Source: Amyelois transitella
Lineage: Eukaryota > Arthropoda > Insecta > Lepidoptera > Pyralidae
Assembly (NCBI RefSeq): GCF_032362555.1
Contig: NC_083514.1
Coordinates: 186,001 to 250,000, forward strand
DNA: 64,000 bases
Reading direction: 5' to 3'
Of the stretch, positions 27,024-39,834 are shown piece by piece. The notes under the pieces are model-generated. The model had not been told where the DNA came from, searched no databases, and saw only the letters and a program-made list of their open reading frames with translations. The position numbers and the translations under genes are program-made. The first letter of the stretch is position 1; each line of letters begins with the position of its first letter.

Positions 27024-29911
27024 TAATAATTGATACTGAATTAATATGAATAAAGATATTTTCATAAAGTCTTCAAAACATCACTCGTACAATGGTCGTG
27101 AACATAATTTTTAATTAAATATGCTTACTTTCAAATGTTTCAGTTTAATTTTGTAAAATCTTCACGATCCCGTTTTAGTTTGTGTTGCCAAATATTCCTT
27201 TTATGGCAGTGCAGTGACCACTTCAATAGTTTATTTGTTTTTGACGGCTCGTATCTCGTAAACCAGTGAAATGCGACTGTCTGGCTTGTGAACAAACTTT
27301 GGGATTTGATTGCACATTCATTTTGTTAAAAAAATAATAATATCTAAGTAAAATATTATAGTTGTAAGACTAGGTTACGCAGACCTGACGTGAGGCCATT
27401 TGAATAAAAAACCAGGGAATATAATTATCTGGTAAACATAGAATTCAGAGTAATCTATTGTTCCGAATTTTATACAGAGGTCGTAAAATACGCACATACA
27501 TATAAACTGTAACAGAATAAGGCGCACATTTTGACAACTGGATTTGTAACCATTATCCAATTTGGATAAGCTTCCCTTGAAAAGGTTTCGTTGTTCAGAT
27601 GAGAGGACCCTTTGTATGAAAACCTAATTTACACACGCCAGGGTCTGGGTCAGAGTTGTGCCTCTGTTTCTTCTCCAGAAAGGTGTGGACGTAATCGGCA
27701 TCCAATGCCAAGAAAGGATGATGATTGTGAGGGCACAATATTAGCAACCAAAAGGTTTCGCTTTTGGCAATTCGAATAAATTCAACCTTTGCAAATTATG
27801 CATACTTCTCCACGTTCTAGCAAAAGGCCAGGTCAAGAGTGCCCGAAACCGACGGGCTTACCAGTTATTCAATTTAAAAATAACAATAACTAGTCTTTAA
27901 TTGCTTGGTCGGCGAGGCTCGTAAATCTAGAACCTTCTTCTTGGCGGACCAAGTAACGAACAAGATATTAAATGAAGCCACACACAGGCATTAACTCTAA
28001 GCTTGTCGCAATAAAACTGCCCCTTATTCACTGTTACGCAATAATGGAGCTGAAGTCTATTAAGAAAACATTGCATTTAATAATATAACTAATTGTTACA
28101 ATCCAAGACAAATTGATAATGCGTATTTTTTTATTTGTTATCGATGATAGAATGTAGAGTTTCGATGAGACATCTCAAGTAAAAATTAATATGTATTGAT
28201 TACTCCGATCAACTGATGAATTACGTCATTCCCATGAAAAGGAATAGAAAGATTGACAGCGGAGAACACACAAAGTTGAAAGAGCAATATCATCATTATC
28301 ATCGCAGTATGAAATAATGAACCAACGGAAGTCTTCCTGAGAACTTTATCAGACAACTTTCGGACTTCGAATCGGAGACATATTGGTATACAGGAGTTGA
28401 GAATTTAGGATATCATGATAAAAGAGGGCGGAGAAAGTATGAAATAAATTTACCATTAAGTTTCCCCTCGAACACGGCCTTGACAAAGAGAAAGAGTTCA
28501 TGACACAAATTTATAAAAAATGTTTCTTAAAACTAACATAAAGAATAGGTTATATTTAAACGGCCTTGTGTTTTACTGTCTTCCTTATGCCAAATCTGGG
28601 TTTAAGGACCTGAGGCTCACAGGAGGATTAGGATACGAAACATTATTATAAACAGAAATAAACTTCAAAGCTTTGTGTCTCATCACTCAACACCCAACAA
28701 CTAGAATGAACACGTGTAGTGGACAATTAGACCATTATTCAAAATGGAGGCGTGAGAAGACATGTCGCCTTTGCCACAAGGTCACTCCAGAAAGTTATTG
28801 AACAGAGTGACGTCTGAGTGTTTAAAAACTCGAGAAACTTCTGCCACTGGATTGTTTTTTTTTTAAGGTAGAAGTTACTCTTAGACCCGTGATTGGTATT
28901 ATATTTTATGATTTCATTTGACAAATAAATAAATGGATGACAAGGAAACATAGACAGAACATCCACCAGTAGAATGTATACAATAATGCAATGTGTTAGG
29001 CATAGATATGTTGCGAAGACTGAGTGATAGACTTTACATATTGTTTTTAATTTCGGACGAAATCCTACGTCTGTGACGAAATCTGTTCGACCTTGACTCT
29101 GAATATCGTTATTCTTATCTCACATATCTGATAATGTTGTGAGCCGTGGAGAAAGCAAGTGGTGCCTCATTGTTTGTTAAGTACTTTTAGTCCATTGTTA
29201 ATGTTTGATTCATAATTAATTGAGCAATTCAGGGGAAGGAAAATTGTAAGAATAAGGGTAATTTATATTTTGCTTGAGACCACACTTAAATTATAATTTT
29301 CTAGGAAAATCTAAAAATGTATAAAAACAAAAAAGAGAGTTCGTTTAAACGTTAAAATGTATTTCTTAATGGCATTCTATATTTAACAAAACATTAAAAG
29401 CGATATCGTAAAAGGTTGTCTAAAAATATTATTTAAACATCGAAATGAGAAGAAGAGTATACTAGATAATAGATCAGTTTATTTAAAAATTCAGAAAGGC
29501 ATGATGCTGGAACATTTTAAAAACTCATGTGCTCTTATCTTACCTGAATATTAAAAACTACGGAATATGCACAGACATCGTAAAAACATTTTATCTGCAC
29601 TTTTACAGATTCCAGCTAGACAAGTAATTTACGTGCAGGAAGCTTAGCTACGTATTGTCTACACCAGACAGTTTTTTCAGCGTCTGGCTTCATCACGTAC
29701 TACCTACCCCCCGTGGAGAGTGCGGTACCTCCAGGGCTGCCAGACTATACTAAAATTATGGACTTGTTTTTAAATGATGGGTGGTAACTTAACGAAATTA
29801 AATGTTATCTAAAAACTTTTAACCCATCAATTTCAAACTCCCCGTAACGCGTAATGTAAATCATCAGCCCCTCCTAAAATAGGGAGAGTAATACTGAACT
29901 AAAAGGACACC
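27024..29911. other. Intronic AT-rich stretch
   Basis: A worn family C piece lies near 27640-27730 (CACGCCAGGGTCTGGGTCAG, then CATCCAATGCCAAGAAAGGA). Otherwise no exon, RNA gene or repeat recognised. Confidence 0.4.
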
Positions 29912-30117
29912 GTAGAGATTTTAGGCGACTAAGGGATAGGCTTGTAAACTTAGGGGATTCTTTTAGGCGATGGGCTAGCAACCCGACACTATTTGAATCT
30001 CAATTCCATCATTAAGCCAAACAGCTGAACGTGGCCTATCAGTCTTTTCAAGACTGTTGGCTCTGTCTACCCCGTAAGGGATAAAGACGTGATCATATGT
30101 ATGTATGTAGAGATTTT
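29912..30117 (+). repeat. Family A retroposon with an 11-bp target-site duplication
   Basis: 5'-truncated copy (29923-30106) starting at AGGCGACTAAGG. GTAGAGATTTT is present on both sides (29912-29922 and 30107-30117). Confidence 0.92.
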
Positions 30118-31199
30118 GTAGGGAGTCAAGAAAGGGTGCGCTGTTAAAGAGGAAACGCGTGAGCAGCGCACTCCCCCCATAATTCGGCTCGTATGACCTA
30201 AAGGTTGGTAGATCTATGGGTGGTGGTAGGATAGTCCCCGTAATTAGTTTCCTTGTGAATCCGAATATCGACCTGGTTACCCTATGTGCATAGCAAAAAC
30301 TTTTATAGTTCTACCTGACTGACACTTCATCAAGTTTTATACACAGTTAAGTAGGTGTATGAATTGATCACATAAATTGTATCATTTGGCTGATGGATGT
30401 AACGTATACTTACTTACTTTTGTTTTATTTACTCCTATTTTTAAGTGGCAACTTATTTTTTTATTCAAAATCTATGTACCTATTTCAATAAATATTTTAA
30501 AATAGGCGCCGACTGAATATTATAAATACTGATTTGCAATGCAAACAAATTGCCTTTTGGGTTTTTGTAGGAGTTTGTAACTTTTGGCGTAAAATTTCTT
30601 TTCTAGATAAAGAAAATTGATGTTTTTTGGTGTGTAAGTATGCTGTTCTTAATCGCACAAGATAATGCTTATTTTTTGGTATGCACAAATTTTACTTACT
30701 TAATAGTGTCGTTCCACTTAAATTTTAATTGAAATGTCTACTTATATAAAACGAAGATAGCTCTGTTTGTATTGTGGGACATACATATATTTTATTCAAA
30801 TTAGAATTCCTGTACTTGAAAGGTGCACTTAATTAAATTGTCAGCTACACGGGCATCTGTTTTCCATTTTACAAAATTCCACACGTTACAACCCTCAACC
30901 TTTGGCAATAAATTATAGTGTCCCGAATGTAACCGGGAATGGTATAGCCAGGCCGGTTATTTATTGCCCACTATCGGTTCCCGGATTCATACGATTGTAA
31001 ACTATTCACAAAAGATTTTTATGTGAGTAAGAGTTTGTAAGCGAAGTGTTTTAGGTGAATGCAAAAGGTTTTATGTATTATCTCATAAGACTCATCACGA
31101 TCTCTTCCTGGAAATCTGGCACTTTAAGTAAGTTCGAGATGTGTTTAAAAGTTACTTATTCAAAATTTCTACAATATTATTTTTAAAATATTCAAGTCA
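30118..31199. other. Intronic AT-rich stretch
   Basis: No coding exon or known repeat recognised. Confidence 0.4.
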
Positions 31200-31265
31200 T
31201 AGACATCAAGACCCAGGCCAGTAAGAAAAAGTAAGGTTTTTATCATGCCCTGGCCGGGATTCCGA
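31200..31265 (-). repeat. Family S SINE fragment
   Basis: GACCCAGGCCAGTAAGAAAA followed by CATGCCCTGGCCGGGATTC, the head-body junction of the SINE in reverse. Confidence 0.7.
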
Positions 31266-31479
31266 GATTAGAATCCTTTGAATTTCAAATGATTAATTAC
31301 AATTTGATGTAATTTGGCCAAAGTTTTATGAAATAGGACGAAAACACACAATTGGATGCGCGAATTACATACTTTAGTGGTTTATCATAGGCATACTAAT
31401 CGACGTGATAAACTAATGAAGCAATAACAATTTATTTAATAGATATAGATGGTAGGTACTTTTTGATAAGAATGTCGTT

Positions 31480-31620
31480 CCCGGCGTTTCCTTTGTGTGG
31501 ATCGGAAAGCCTCCATCCCGGAAAATTGATTTCCGCCGGCGCCCGCTCGTTGTAGGTGGCGCTAGTAGCGCTATTGTTTGCGCGGGAAAGCTAACGAGAT
31601 ATGTATCGGGCGCGAATTGC
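31480..31620. other. Isolated GC-rich patch
   Basis: About 140 bases much richer in G+C than the surroundings, with TGGCGCTAGTAGCGCTATTG inside. It may be a repeat relic or an unrecognised exon; the minus-strand ORF across it (31413-31724) has no recognisable domain. Confidence 0.3.
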
Positions 31621-31759
31621 GTCCTGTGTGTTTGTTTATTTGGATTTATAATAAGGGTTGGTTTATAATAAATTAGTATGGATTTTTGATAAAAAGTAAT
31701 ATAAATTTTTTCGCAACCTCTCATAGATTCTCTATGCTATAAAGCTGTAAAGTCACAAA

Positions 31760-31936
31760 CATAATACGTCTTTGTCCATTACGACAGACTGATAGCCATT
31801 CATAAGCCGTTTAGCAGTCTTAAAGAGAATGATAGGCCATGATCAGCTGTTTCACTTTATAATAGAATTGAGATTCAAATAGTGACAGGTTGCTAGCCCA
31901 TCGCCTAAAATAAGAATCCCAAGTTTATAAGCCTAT
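31760..31936 (-). repeat. Family A retroposon, diverged and 5' truncated
   Basis: Recognisable from GATTCAAATAGTGACAGGTT and GCTAGCCCATCGCCTAAAA; the tail side is heavily altered. Confidence 0.75.
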
Positions 31937-32127
31937 AATATCTTTATTTTCTAATTATATTGTTAAACAATCCACTGAGTTTTATTTGACTTTACCACAT
32001 CAAGATTCAAACTGAACCAACATATATGTATGTAGATTAAAATAATGGTTTATACTAAAATATTTCAAGTTCAATACCAAGGCTTGTTTTGTTCAGTAAG
32101 ACGTATAGATGTAGTCTATAAATATCT

Positions 32128-32172
32128 GTGCTAACACAAGCTGACCGTCTGTTTGTTCTGTTTCAGGTAAGA
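32128..32172 (+). promoter_or_regulatory. Ratchet (recursive) splice site 2 in the ZNRF-like intron
   Basis: Branch word GCTAACA (32130-32136), pyrimidine tract CCGTCTGTTTGTTCTGTTT, CAG (32164-32166) and at once GTAAGA (32167-32172). It lies in sequence that matches none of the repeat families here, 10.2 kb after site 1. No exon follows that I can recognise. Confidence 0.65.
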
Positions 32173-32333
32173 CATGCGCGCTGCAACGTGCCCAAGTTGA
32201 TTCACCTTATCTCGTATGTGGTGTTATAATGATATTGTCAGGTCGACAGCAGACACTTGAGATGGTAAATACTAGATACGTGGATTAAATAAATCTTCTT
32301 TAGAACTATCAAAAATATTTGAGAGAAATATTG

Positions 32334-32582
32334 GATGTGCCGTGTGGTTTCCGGCACTTTATAATAGAACAACTCCATATTTTTACCAAGTATGTCGTAA
32401 AAGGCGACTAAGCATAAACCTTTAAAATTGGGATTCCTCTTGTAGGAGATGGGCTAGCAACGTGTCACTATTATAATCTCAATTCCATCATGAACATGCT
32501 GAACGGGGTCTTTCAGTCTCTTCGAGCCTGTTGGCTCTGTTTACCCGGCAAGGGGTATCGACGTGACTATGTGTATGAATGT
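32334..32582 (+). repeat. Family A retroposon
   Basis: Full-length, diverged copy from GTGCCGTGTGGTTTCCGGCA to the ATGT-type tail. Confidence 0.85.
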
Positions 32583-32882
32583 AAAAAAAAAACGCACAAT
32601 CAAAATCCATTGCATGTGCGGGGAAGAGTGGAAATGTTTTAAGATCGCTATCTTGAAGCCCCAAAAATAGCGGGCATTCTATATTTGGACACAGATAAAG
32701 CTTTATTCATCCTTTCTCTTCAAAAAGTTCCTTCTGCAAAAACAAAAGCATTTTGCAAGGAAATTAAAAAAAACACATGTTGCACAATATAGGAATCATC
32801 TTTCATGTTGGACACTAGTATTATTGCATTTGATTTCTTAAACTGATTTTAAGCTTTCACGTTGCATTGTACTATTTATAAA

Positions 32883-33136
32883 TAATACATACATATGATC
32901 CCGACTATATCCCTTGCGGGGCAGACAGAGCCAACAGTCTTGAAAAGACTGGTAGGCCACGTTCAGCTGCTTGGCTTAATGATAGAATTGAGACTCAAAT
33001 AGTGGCAGGTTGATAGCCTATCGCCGAAAAGAAGAATTGCCAGTTTTAAGGCTATCCCTTAGTCGCCTTTCATCGACGACATCCATGGGAAAGAGATGGA
33101 GTGGTCCTATTCTTTTTTATATTGACGCCGGAAACT
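32883..33136 (-). repeat. Family A retroposon
   Basis: From ACAT tail to a worn terminal hairpin block (GACGCCGGAAACTAC). Confidence 0.85.
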
Positions 33137-33659
33137 ACTAACACTACATGATGTATGTATGTATGTAACTCGTGAGTAGATCTTCGGTACATTGTTGTAT
33201 CAAACATTATCTTCTAGCGTTAGTGCTGGTTGCGTCAGCACATTTCTGGAGTTTTTTTTTAAACTTTTACGTGGAATTTGTGATATCTGCATGTTAGTTC
33301 CAAAACCTGTTTCTTTAATTGATATTTCCTAATGACTTACTCGTCTCATCACACTTTACACCATAACATAACGTCACATTAACGGTAAAAACTGACGAAG
33401 ACCATTTAACTGTTAACAATTGACAGTTTCAAGAAAACAACAGCGCTATAGGTACGTTACAAGTCATCAAGTCCAATCGGTACTGCGATTCAAACCGGAC
33501 ACACTACATTGACACGGTCAGGGTGACCATTGTGATAACTGAATCACCGGCACCGAGCCGCAAATCGGTGGTCGCTGACGTCAAAACGTGACTGACTGAT
33601 CAGAATAAGGTGAAGGAAGCCGACATTGGTCAATGATAGAGAAGAAAATCGAGTTTATA

Positions 33660-33916
33660 AATAAATAGCTGTGCCCGCGACTTCGTCCGCGTGGAATAGT
33701 TATTTTGGCCTTCATTCAAGCCCTCAAGGATGAATAATTTTCCCCGTTTTATTCACATTTTCCATTATTTCTCCTTATGGTTGCAGCATGATGTTATATA
33801 GCCTAAAGCCTTCCTCAATAAATGGTCTATTCAATACAACAAGAATTTTTCAATTCGATAAAGTAGTTCCTGAGATCGTTCAAACAAACAATCTCTTCAG
33901 CTTTATAATATAGGTA
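33660..33916 (+). repeat. Family F retroelement
   Basis: Starts AGCTGTGCCCGCGACTTCGT and ends TCTTCAGCTTTATAATAT. Middle blocks TTTATTCACATTTTCCATTA and ATATAGCCTAAAGCCTTCCT recur in the copies at 52425 and 61485. Confidence 0.75.
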
Positions 33917-34249
33917 CTCAAGATGGTTAAAGAATTAATCCTCGTACGTAAATCCCGAAAAATAAATCACCCATTTCATTTTGTGTATAAATATGATAAA
34001 CAAGGTTTACGGTTGCATTTTAAGATTTATTTGTCACTTAGCCGACCAATGTGAATAAGTGAGGTATTCTATGAAAGTGGGGCGTGCGAGTGGAGTCGCG
34101 GTATCTCGCTAGTGCGCTATTATAATAGGCAAGAGACGGTGGGAAATGAGGGAAACACATTGTTTAAGTCGAGAATCTAGAGCACTGCGTACGAAACGAA
34201 GGTACTCATAGAATTTGTCAATATGTATGTACAATTTGGCACACTTATT

Positions 34250-34483
34250 ATATTTTTATATCTTATACGGGTAGACAGAGCCAACAGTCTTGAAAAGACT
34301 GATAGGCCACGTTCAGCTATTTGGCTTAATGATTGAGATTCGAATAGTGACAGGTTGCTAGCCCATCGCCCAAAAAAAGGATTTCAAGTTTGTAAGCCTA
34401 TCCCTTAGTCGCCTTTTACGAAATCCATGAGAAAGAGATAAAGTGGTCTTTTTTGTATTGGTGCCGGGAACCACACGGTACCA
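34250..34483 (-). repeat. Family A retroposon
   Basis: Nearly complete; ends GGTGCCGGGAACCACACGGT. Confidence 0.85.
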
Positions 34484-34654
34484 CTTTATTCCTCATACTT
34501 AGACCGTACAGTTACAAGAGACCATGTCAAGTTATCACTGCATTTATTCATGTTTTTTGATGTAGACAATGCGCATTCGTCCACGATTTAGATTAAAGAG
34601 ATCTATATTTGTAAATTGACGTCCGGTGAAAATGCTACAGTGTATTTTGTTCCG

Positions 34655-34768
34655 CCGCTTCTTAACATGCGCTTTGGAAGCGGTAGTAGTTATAATTAGA
34701 TTTAAGTGATGTGACGTCAATAAGTGATACCTTGTATGCTATTTTGAAAATAAATCTATTCTAATCTG
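34655..34768 (-). repeat. Family E retroelement
   Basis: TTGTTCCGCCGCTTCTTAAC, GGAAGCGGTAGTAGTTATAA and AAGTGATGTGACGTCAATAA: reverse of the copies at 52975 and 56705. Confidence 0.75.
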
Positions 34769-35061
34769 TTCTGGATGGATTGAGATTCTGATAGTGATAG
34801 ATGTCCCATTGATTTAAACAAGAATCCTAACTTTTTAAGCCTTTAGTTGGATAAATTTTTAAAGAATGTTGGTCTTAATACTTTCAATTTATAATAAGGC
34901 TTTATTTGGTGATGAACGCTTTTGCAAATGCATGAAATTTGACAAAAATGTCGTGTCACCGTTTATCTCACATTGCGCAACTCCTACTGACCCGATTTTG
35001 ATTCGAGTGGCGAATATTGATAACTGAATATAGATGCTATCTCGCGATCGCGATCTAAAAT

Positions 35062-35305
35062 TAAATAAATAAATAAATATATATGGGACAAATTACACAG
35101 ATCGAGTTAGCCTCGAAGTTCGAGACTTGTGTTACGAGATACTAACTCAACGATACTATATTTTATAATAAATACTTATATAAATAAACATCCAAAACCC
35201 AGGCCAATCAGAAAAAGTTCATTTCTCATCATGCCCTGGCCGGGATTCGAACCCGGGACCTCCGGTGTCACAGACAAGCGTACTACCGCTGCGCCACACG
35301 GGCCG
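35062..35305 (-). repeat. Family S tRNA-derived SINE, full length
   Basis: Reverse of the copy at 7318: AAATAAATAAAT tail, body, then B box (GGGATTCGAACCCGGG) and A box (CGCTGCGCCA) of the tRNA-like head ending at 35304. The boxes look intact. Confidence 0.9.
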
Positions 35306-35397
35306 TTAAATAAACACACATATCACGTCAATGTCTAATAAGGGATAGACAGAGTTATTAGTCACAAGACACAGGCATAAGACGAACCAACAGAAGC

Positions 35398-35520
35398 CAA
35401 AACGAAACTCGCCCAATGTAAAAGCATGACTCACCCAATCCAGGATCCATGGTCAAAGATATACGCCGGGCTCCTCTCCAGAGTGGTCAGGATGCAACCG
35501 GGACTTAAGCCAGTAGGAAG
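35398..35520 (+). repeat. Family C retroelement fragment
   Basis: CTCACCCAATCCAGGATCCA through GCAACCGGGACTTAAGCCAG to a GAA-type end. Confidence 0.75.
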
Positions 35521-35866
35521 ATTTTCAAACGAGCAATACATAAAGATGTTTATCACATTTTGCACGGAATAAAGCGATTATTATGTTACCTGTACCCCGT
35601 GACAATCGAGCTACAATCCAATTGCCAATTTTCCCGGATATTTCTCCATTTTTCCGACAAATTACATTGACTCGAGACTAGACTAGATATGGGTCAAACG
35701 GCCCTTATCGGCCACCTCTGTATCATAGTATCACATCACATCATATCATTCCAATACTTACTCAGTACCGCGCCAAACGTCGTCGCGTGCGCACGTAATG
35801 TGACCTGCGCAGGAACACTGCTACTCGTATCAGCTGATTGTCAATCGTTTGTTTTTGTTTGTGATC

Positions 35867-35961
35867 TCAGTGTTGTGTAGTGGTAACCAATAAGATGGGG
35901 CAGGTTTTCGGGACCAATTCACATCAAGGGGAACAGAGGCACATTGCCACGAAAGATATTG
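35867..35961 (+). CDS. Candidate first exon: initiator, short 5' UTR and MGQVFG start (22 codons + 1 base)
   Basis: The initiator TCAGT (35867-35871) lies 26 bases before the ATG at 35895, after a CpG-richer stretch (35760-35830). The frame reads MGQVFGTNSHQ and then GEQRHIATKDI before a strong donor ATTG|GTATGT (35961/35962), phase 1. Gly at position 2 followed by small or polar residues would permit N-myristoylation. I do not recognise the protein. It could be a nested gene inside the ZNRF-like intron, the next gene along, or an alternative start: its phase-1 donor matches that of ZNRF exon 1, so it could splice to the same downstream exon. No second exon was identified. Confidence 0.45.
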
Positions 35962-35987
35962 GTATGTTTTTGCATATTTAATAATGA

Positions 35988-36170
35988 AGGGAAAGGCTTA
36001 TAAACTTGGGATTCCTCTTGTAGGCGATCGGCTAGCAACCTGTCACTATTTGAATCTCAATTTCATCACTAAGCCATACAGCTGAACTTGGCTTTTCAGT
36101 ATTTACGAGACTGTCCGAGACTCTGTCTAATCAGTAATTGATGAAGACGTGATCATATGTACATATGTTT
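35988..36170 (+). repeat. Family A retroposon, 5' truncated
   Basis: Starts near AAAGGCTTATAAACTTGGGA and ends in the ATGT tail, 26 bases downstream of the donor of the candidate exon at 35895. Confidence 0.8.
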
Positions 36171-36847
36171 GCGTGGATTTATATTTTGATAAAAACATTT
36201 CAAGATAAATTTATTGAAGTATAGAAATGGATGGACTAGTAGATTGTGGTGTTTACTTTCCTTGTTTTCAACTTTAGTGTCAAACATGTTGCTATCTGAA
36301 AGTGATTACCTAATCTTTATGATGCGCTGCGTGCAACTGCAAAATAATGCATTACAGAAAGGTATACGACATAATCGTTTAACTATCGAAATTATTTAAA
36401 CTTAGCCTGTATGTCAGCACTCACCAAGTGATGTTAGATTTTTTTAAACATGTATTGATTAGTTTGACCCGGCGTTTCACTCTCGTGGAATTCCAGAATA
36501 CAAACATATTATTTCATCCTTATGCCCCGCTCAGTAGACAGAGTCAACAGTCTTTTTGTCAACAGATTTGATTTGATTTGATTCTTGGATGATGGAATTT
36601 AATTATTCCTAGTAAAATAGTAGCCTAATCACTCCTGAAAGTGCAAATTTTAAAAATAGTGCCAATGTTTATGCGTTGCAAACAAATAAACTAATATTTT
36701 CGCTTTGTATATTATTAAGGATGGAATTGTGGACTGGTGTAACTACCGGTTAGGAAGGCGGAGCGGTGACCTGCCTACAAGGCTAAAGAGGCCTTACCTA
36801 TGTGCCAACTATCAATCGACTTGAAGTGCAAATCATTTTATAAAAAA

Positions 36848-36900
36848 AACTAGCTGTGCCTGCGACTTCGTCCGCGTGAAATAGTTATTAACGTTGTTAG
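36848..36900 (+). repeat. Family F 5' fragment
   Basis: ACTAGCTGTGCCTGCGACTT followed by CGTCCGCGTGAAATAGTTAT only. Confidence 0.7.
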
Positions 36901-37566
36901 ATGATCATATAATGGCATGATATTCCATATGGATGACAGTATCGATCTTAAATATGAACTTCATCAAACAACTGTCACTTGTGTACTCGTGAATTTTTAA
37001 TCTTTTTTTATTATTGTAAAAATTATTTAAGTCTTCTGTTTTATTTTTTAATTTTATCTTAACAATATTATTTCAATCTTTTTTAAATTTAATTTTTTTA
37101 GAAATCAATTTATTCAACAAAAGATTTAATATGTTTTTTTAGGTTTGATACATTCATTTGCTGTCAAAAACCACAAGACACACCATGTAATTTCATTTCT
37201 GTAATCTTCAATTTGTGGGAGACAAACACATGCATTAGACTTACAACTGATTTATGTTATGTAAACAGAATTATTAGTAGATGCTAATGTTTGGTTTCTC
37301 GCGAGAATTATTATCTAAACTAATACCATCTCATTAGGAACCTACTCGAAATGAAGTCTCCATTTCTAAGTTCATTTACATATATTGTGATATGATACAT
37401 TTTGAGACACAAACCTGAAATGCTTAGGTTTTTCAACATCACTCTTGCTTTCCTGTTTTTTATATTTTACGTTATATCAAAAGTTACTCAAGTATAATTT
37501 CACTGTCCTAGACAAGTAATAATTTAAACCATGAAAGAAAAGAAATCATGAATACAAAAAAGAACT
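36901..37566. other. AT-rich stretch without recognised features
   Basis: Long T/A runs, no exon or repeat identified. Confidence 0.4.
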
Positions 37567-37691
37567 AAATCGCCTAAAGGAAGAATCCCAGGTTTATAAG
37601 CCTATCCCTTAGTCGCCTTTTACGACATCCATGCGAACGAGATGGAGTGGTCCTATTCTTTTTTTAATTGGTGCTGGGAATCACACATTTG
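37567..37691 (-). repeat. Family A 5' half
   Basis: ATCGCCTAAAGGAAGAATCC to GGTGCTGGGAATCACAC; the tail side is missing. Confidence 0.8.
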
Positions 37692-37792
37692 GGACTGATA
37701 TACATATATTCATATAGCAAAATTCTACTTGTTAATATTATTAACTAGAAAATTAATATAGTTTAAGACCGTGGCAACCAACAAACAAACTT

Positions 37793-37990
37793 ACATACAT
37801 AAAATCACGCCTTTTTCCCGGAAGGTTAAGAGACTACATCTTTCCACTTGCCACGATCCCTGCATATTTCTTTCATTTCATTCACATTCATAAATCTCTT
37901 CTTCTCGGCGGTTTCGGGTACTCTTGACTTGACCCTTTGCCAGGACGTCTTTAATTTGATCAAGATGACAAACATTCTCAATATGCATCT
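37793..37990 (-). repeat. Family B (LINE 3' end)
   Basis: Long copy. Its reverse strand reads MNVNEMKEICRDRGKWKDVV, the same C-terminal coding motif as the copies at 44868 and 57090. Confidence 0.85.
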
Positions 37991-38285
37991 GAAGGTAAGT
38001 AGTGATGTGTTAATCACTTGTTTGCTCTTGAAATTATCAGTAGTGCGCGATAGCTTGACAGTAAAAATGGCGTAGGTCAAAATGCATTATCGTTAATTAT
38101 AATATTGTTTGCTTCGATTGATTTTAAATGCGTAAATGAATTAGTAAATGTGCCACATTATCAGAAAACCAATATGGTTTCATTGTAATTAGAAATCACT
38201 TACAAACATACTTTCTACTAATTTGTATTAAAAAAAAATTACCAAGGCTGTTGATGTCACGTTAAAATGCTAACTTTATGTTTGA

Positions 38286-38492
38286 CTAGAGGCCGCCCGC
38301 GACTTCGTCCGCATGGAAACCCTATCAATCCCGCGGGAACTCTGGGATAAAAAGTAGCCTATGTGTTATTCTGGGTCTTCAGCTACCTACATACCAAATT
38401 TCATGGTAATCGGTTCAGTAGTTTTTGCGTGAAAGAGTAACAAACATCCATACATCCATACAAACTTTCGCCTTTATAATAGTAGTAGGATT
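38286..38492 (+). repeat. Family F-related retroelement
   Basis: CCGCCCGCGACTTCGTCCGC at one end and TTTCGCCTTTATAATAGTAG at the other, with GTAATCGGTTCAGTAGTTTT between; a related but distinct subfamily of F. Confidence 0.7.
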
Positions 38493-38559
38493 TTAGAGCG
38501 ATAGGTTCGTCAATTATCAGGTGGATATGATCAAAGTGTAAACAAGTATATCTATAAAT

Positions 38560-38838
38560 ACATACATGCATACATACATATGGTCACGTCTATATACCTT
38601 GTGGGGTAGACAGAGCCAACAGTCTTGAAAAGACTGATAGGCCACGCTCAGCTATTTGGCTTAATAATACGAGTAGAATTGTGATTCAAATAGTGACAGG
38701 TTGCTAGCACGTCGACTAAAAGAAGAATCCCAAGTTTATAAGCCTATCCCTTTATCGCCTTTTACAACATCCATGGGAACGAGATGGAGTGGTGTCCTTT
38801 TCTTTTTTTTATTGGTGCCAGGAATCACACAGCACATA
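38560..38838 (-). repeat. Family A retroposon, full length
   Basis: ACAT tail to GGTGCCAGGAATCACACAGC. Confidence 0.88.
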
Positions 38839-39045
38839 ACACAGCCATAACAATCTTCTGCAAAAGTCGGTCAAAGGCACAATGTTATCAGTGATGTAAT
38901 CATCGCTGACTCAAACAAGATCAACCTTGACCGCAGCTGAATATTACGCTATGGGTACTTTATTAGGCTTCATTCACGAGTACGAGGTAAACCCACCTAC
39001 ATTGTAAATTTTGTTGGCTTTTTAGTTAGTAAACTAAACTATAAA

Positions 39046-39112
39046 GTGCCGTGTGGTTCCCGGCACCAGTACAAAAAAGAATAGGACTACTCCATCTCTT
39101 TCCCAAATATAG
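39046..39112 (+). repeat. Family A 5' fragment
   Basis: GTGCCGTGTGGTTCCCGGCA to CTCTTTCCCA; interrupted there. Confidence 0.85.
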
Positions 39113-39187
39113 ATACGAGTATATACCATATTACTCGTATATTCAAATAAATTTATTTAGTTTGACCCCACTTAAAGGTCTCTGTCA

Positions 39188-39285
39188 GATCCAATGGTTG
39201 ACTGGTAGATAATGCTTCTAGCATTAAGTCCGCCAATTCATTTGTATTTTGTGCTATGAAGTTTAAATAAATAAATAAATATATT
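39188..39285 (+). repeat. Family D retroelement, diverged
   Basis: GGTTGACTGGTAGATAATGC, AAGTCCGCCAATTCATTTGT and an AAAT-type tail. Confidence 0.55.
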
Positions 39286-39561
39286 TACTACATTGCACTA
39301 AACATACATATATGATGCAATAGTTAAGACAATCAAGTTCAATATAAATCGTAATACTTTACAGTCCCAAAAATACGCAGTACGCGTATCTTCTAGAACA
39401 AAACAATCTGTTATCGTGATGGATTAACGTGGATAGATTACGAGAAATGTCTGAGATACACACACAATAACATTATTGTGGTAGGCAGAGACTACTTCCT
39501 ACCATTTGCCACAACCCCGGCACATTACTTCAGATTACATCAGAAAAATTTCCATAAATTC

Positions 39562-39834
39562 TGTGCCGTGTGGTTTTCGGCACCATTAGAAAAGAAAGAA
39601 TAGGACCACTCCACCTTTTTCCCATGGATGTCGTAAAAGGCGACTAAGGCATAGGCTTATAAACTTGGAATTCTTCTTTTAGGCGACAGACTAGCAACCT
39701 GGCACTATTTGAATCTCAATTCTATCATTAAGTCAAACAGCTAAACGTAGCCTATCAGTCTTTTTAAGACTGTTGGCTCTGTCTACCCTGGAAGGGATAT
39801 GGACGTGATTATATGTGATTATATGTATGTAAGT
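39562..39834 (+). repeat. Family A retroposon, full length
   Basis: GTGCCGTGTGGTTTTCGGCA to the TATGTATGTA tail. Confidence 0.88.

Noticed and set aside
31413..31724. Minus-strand ORF of 103 codons through a GC-rich patch
   Set aside because: No recognisable domain, starts and ends in AT-rich sequence, and no paired splice sites fit.
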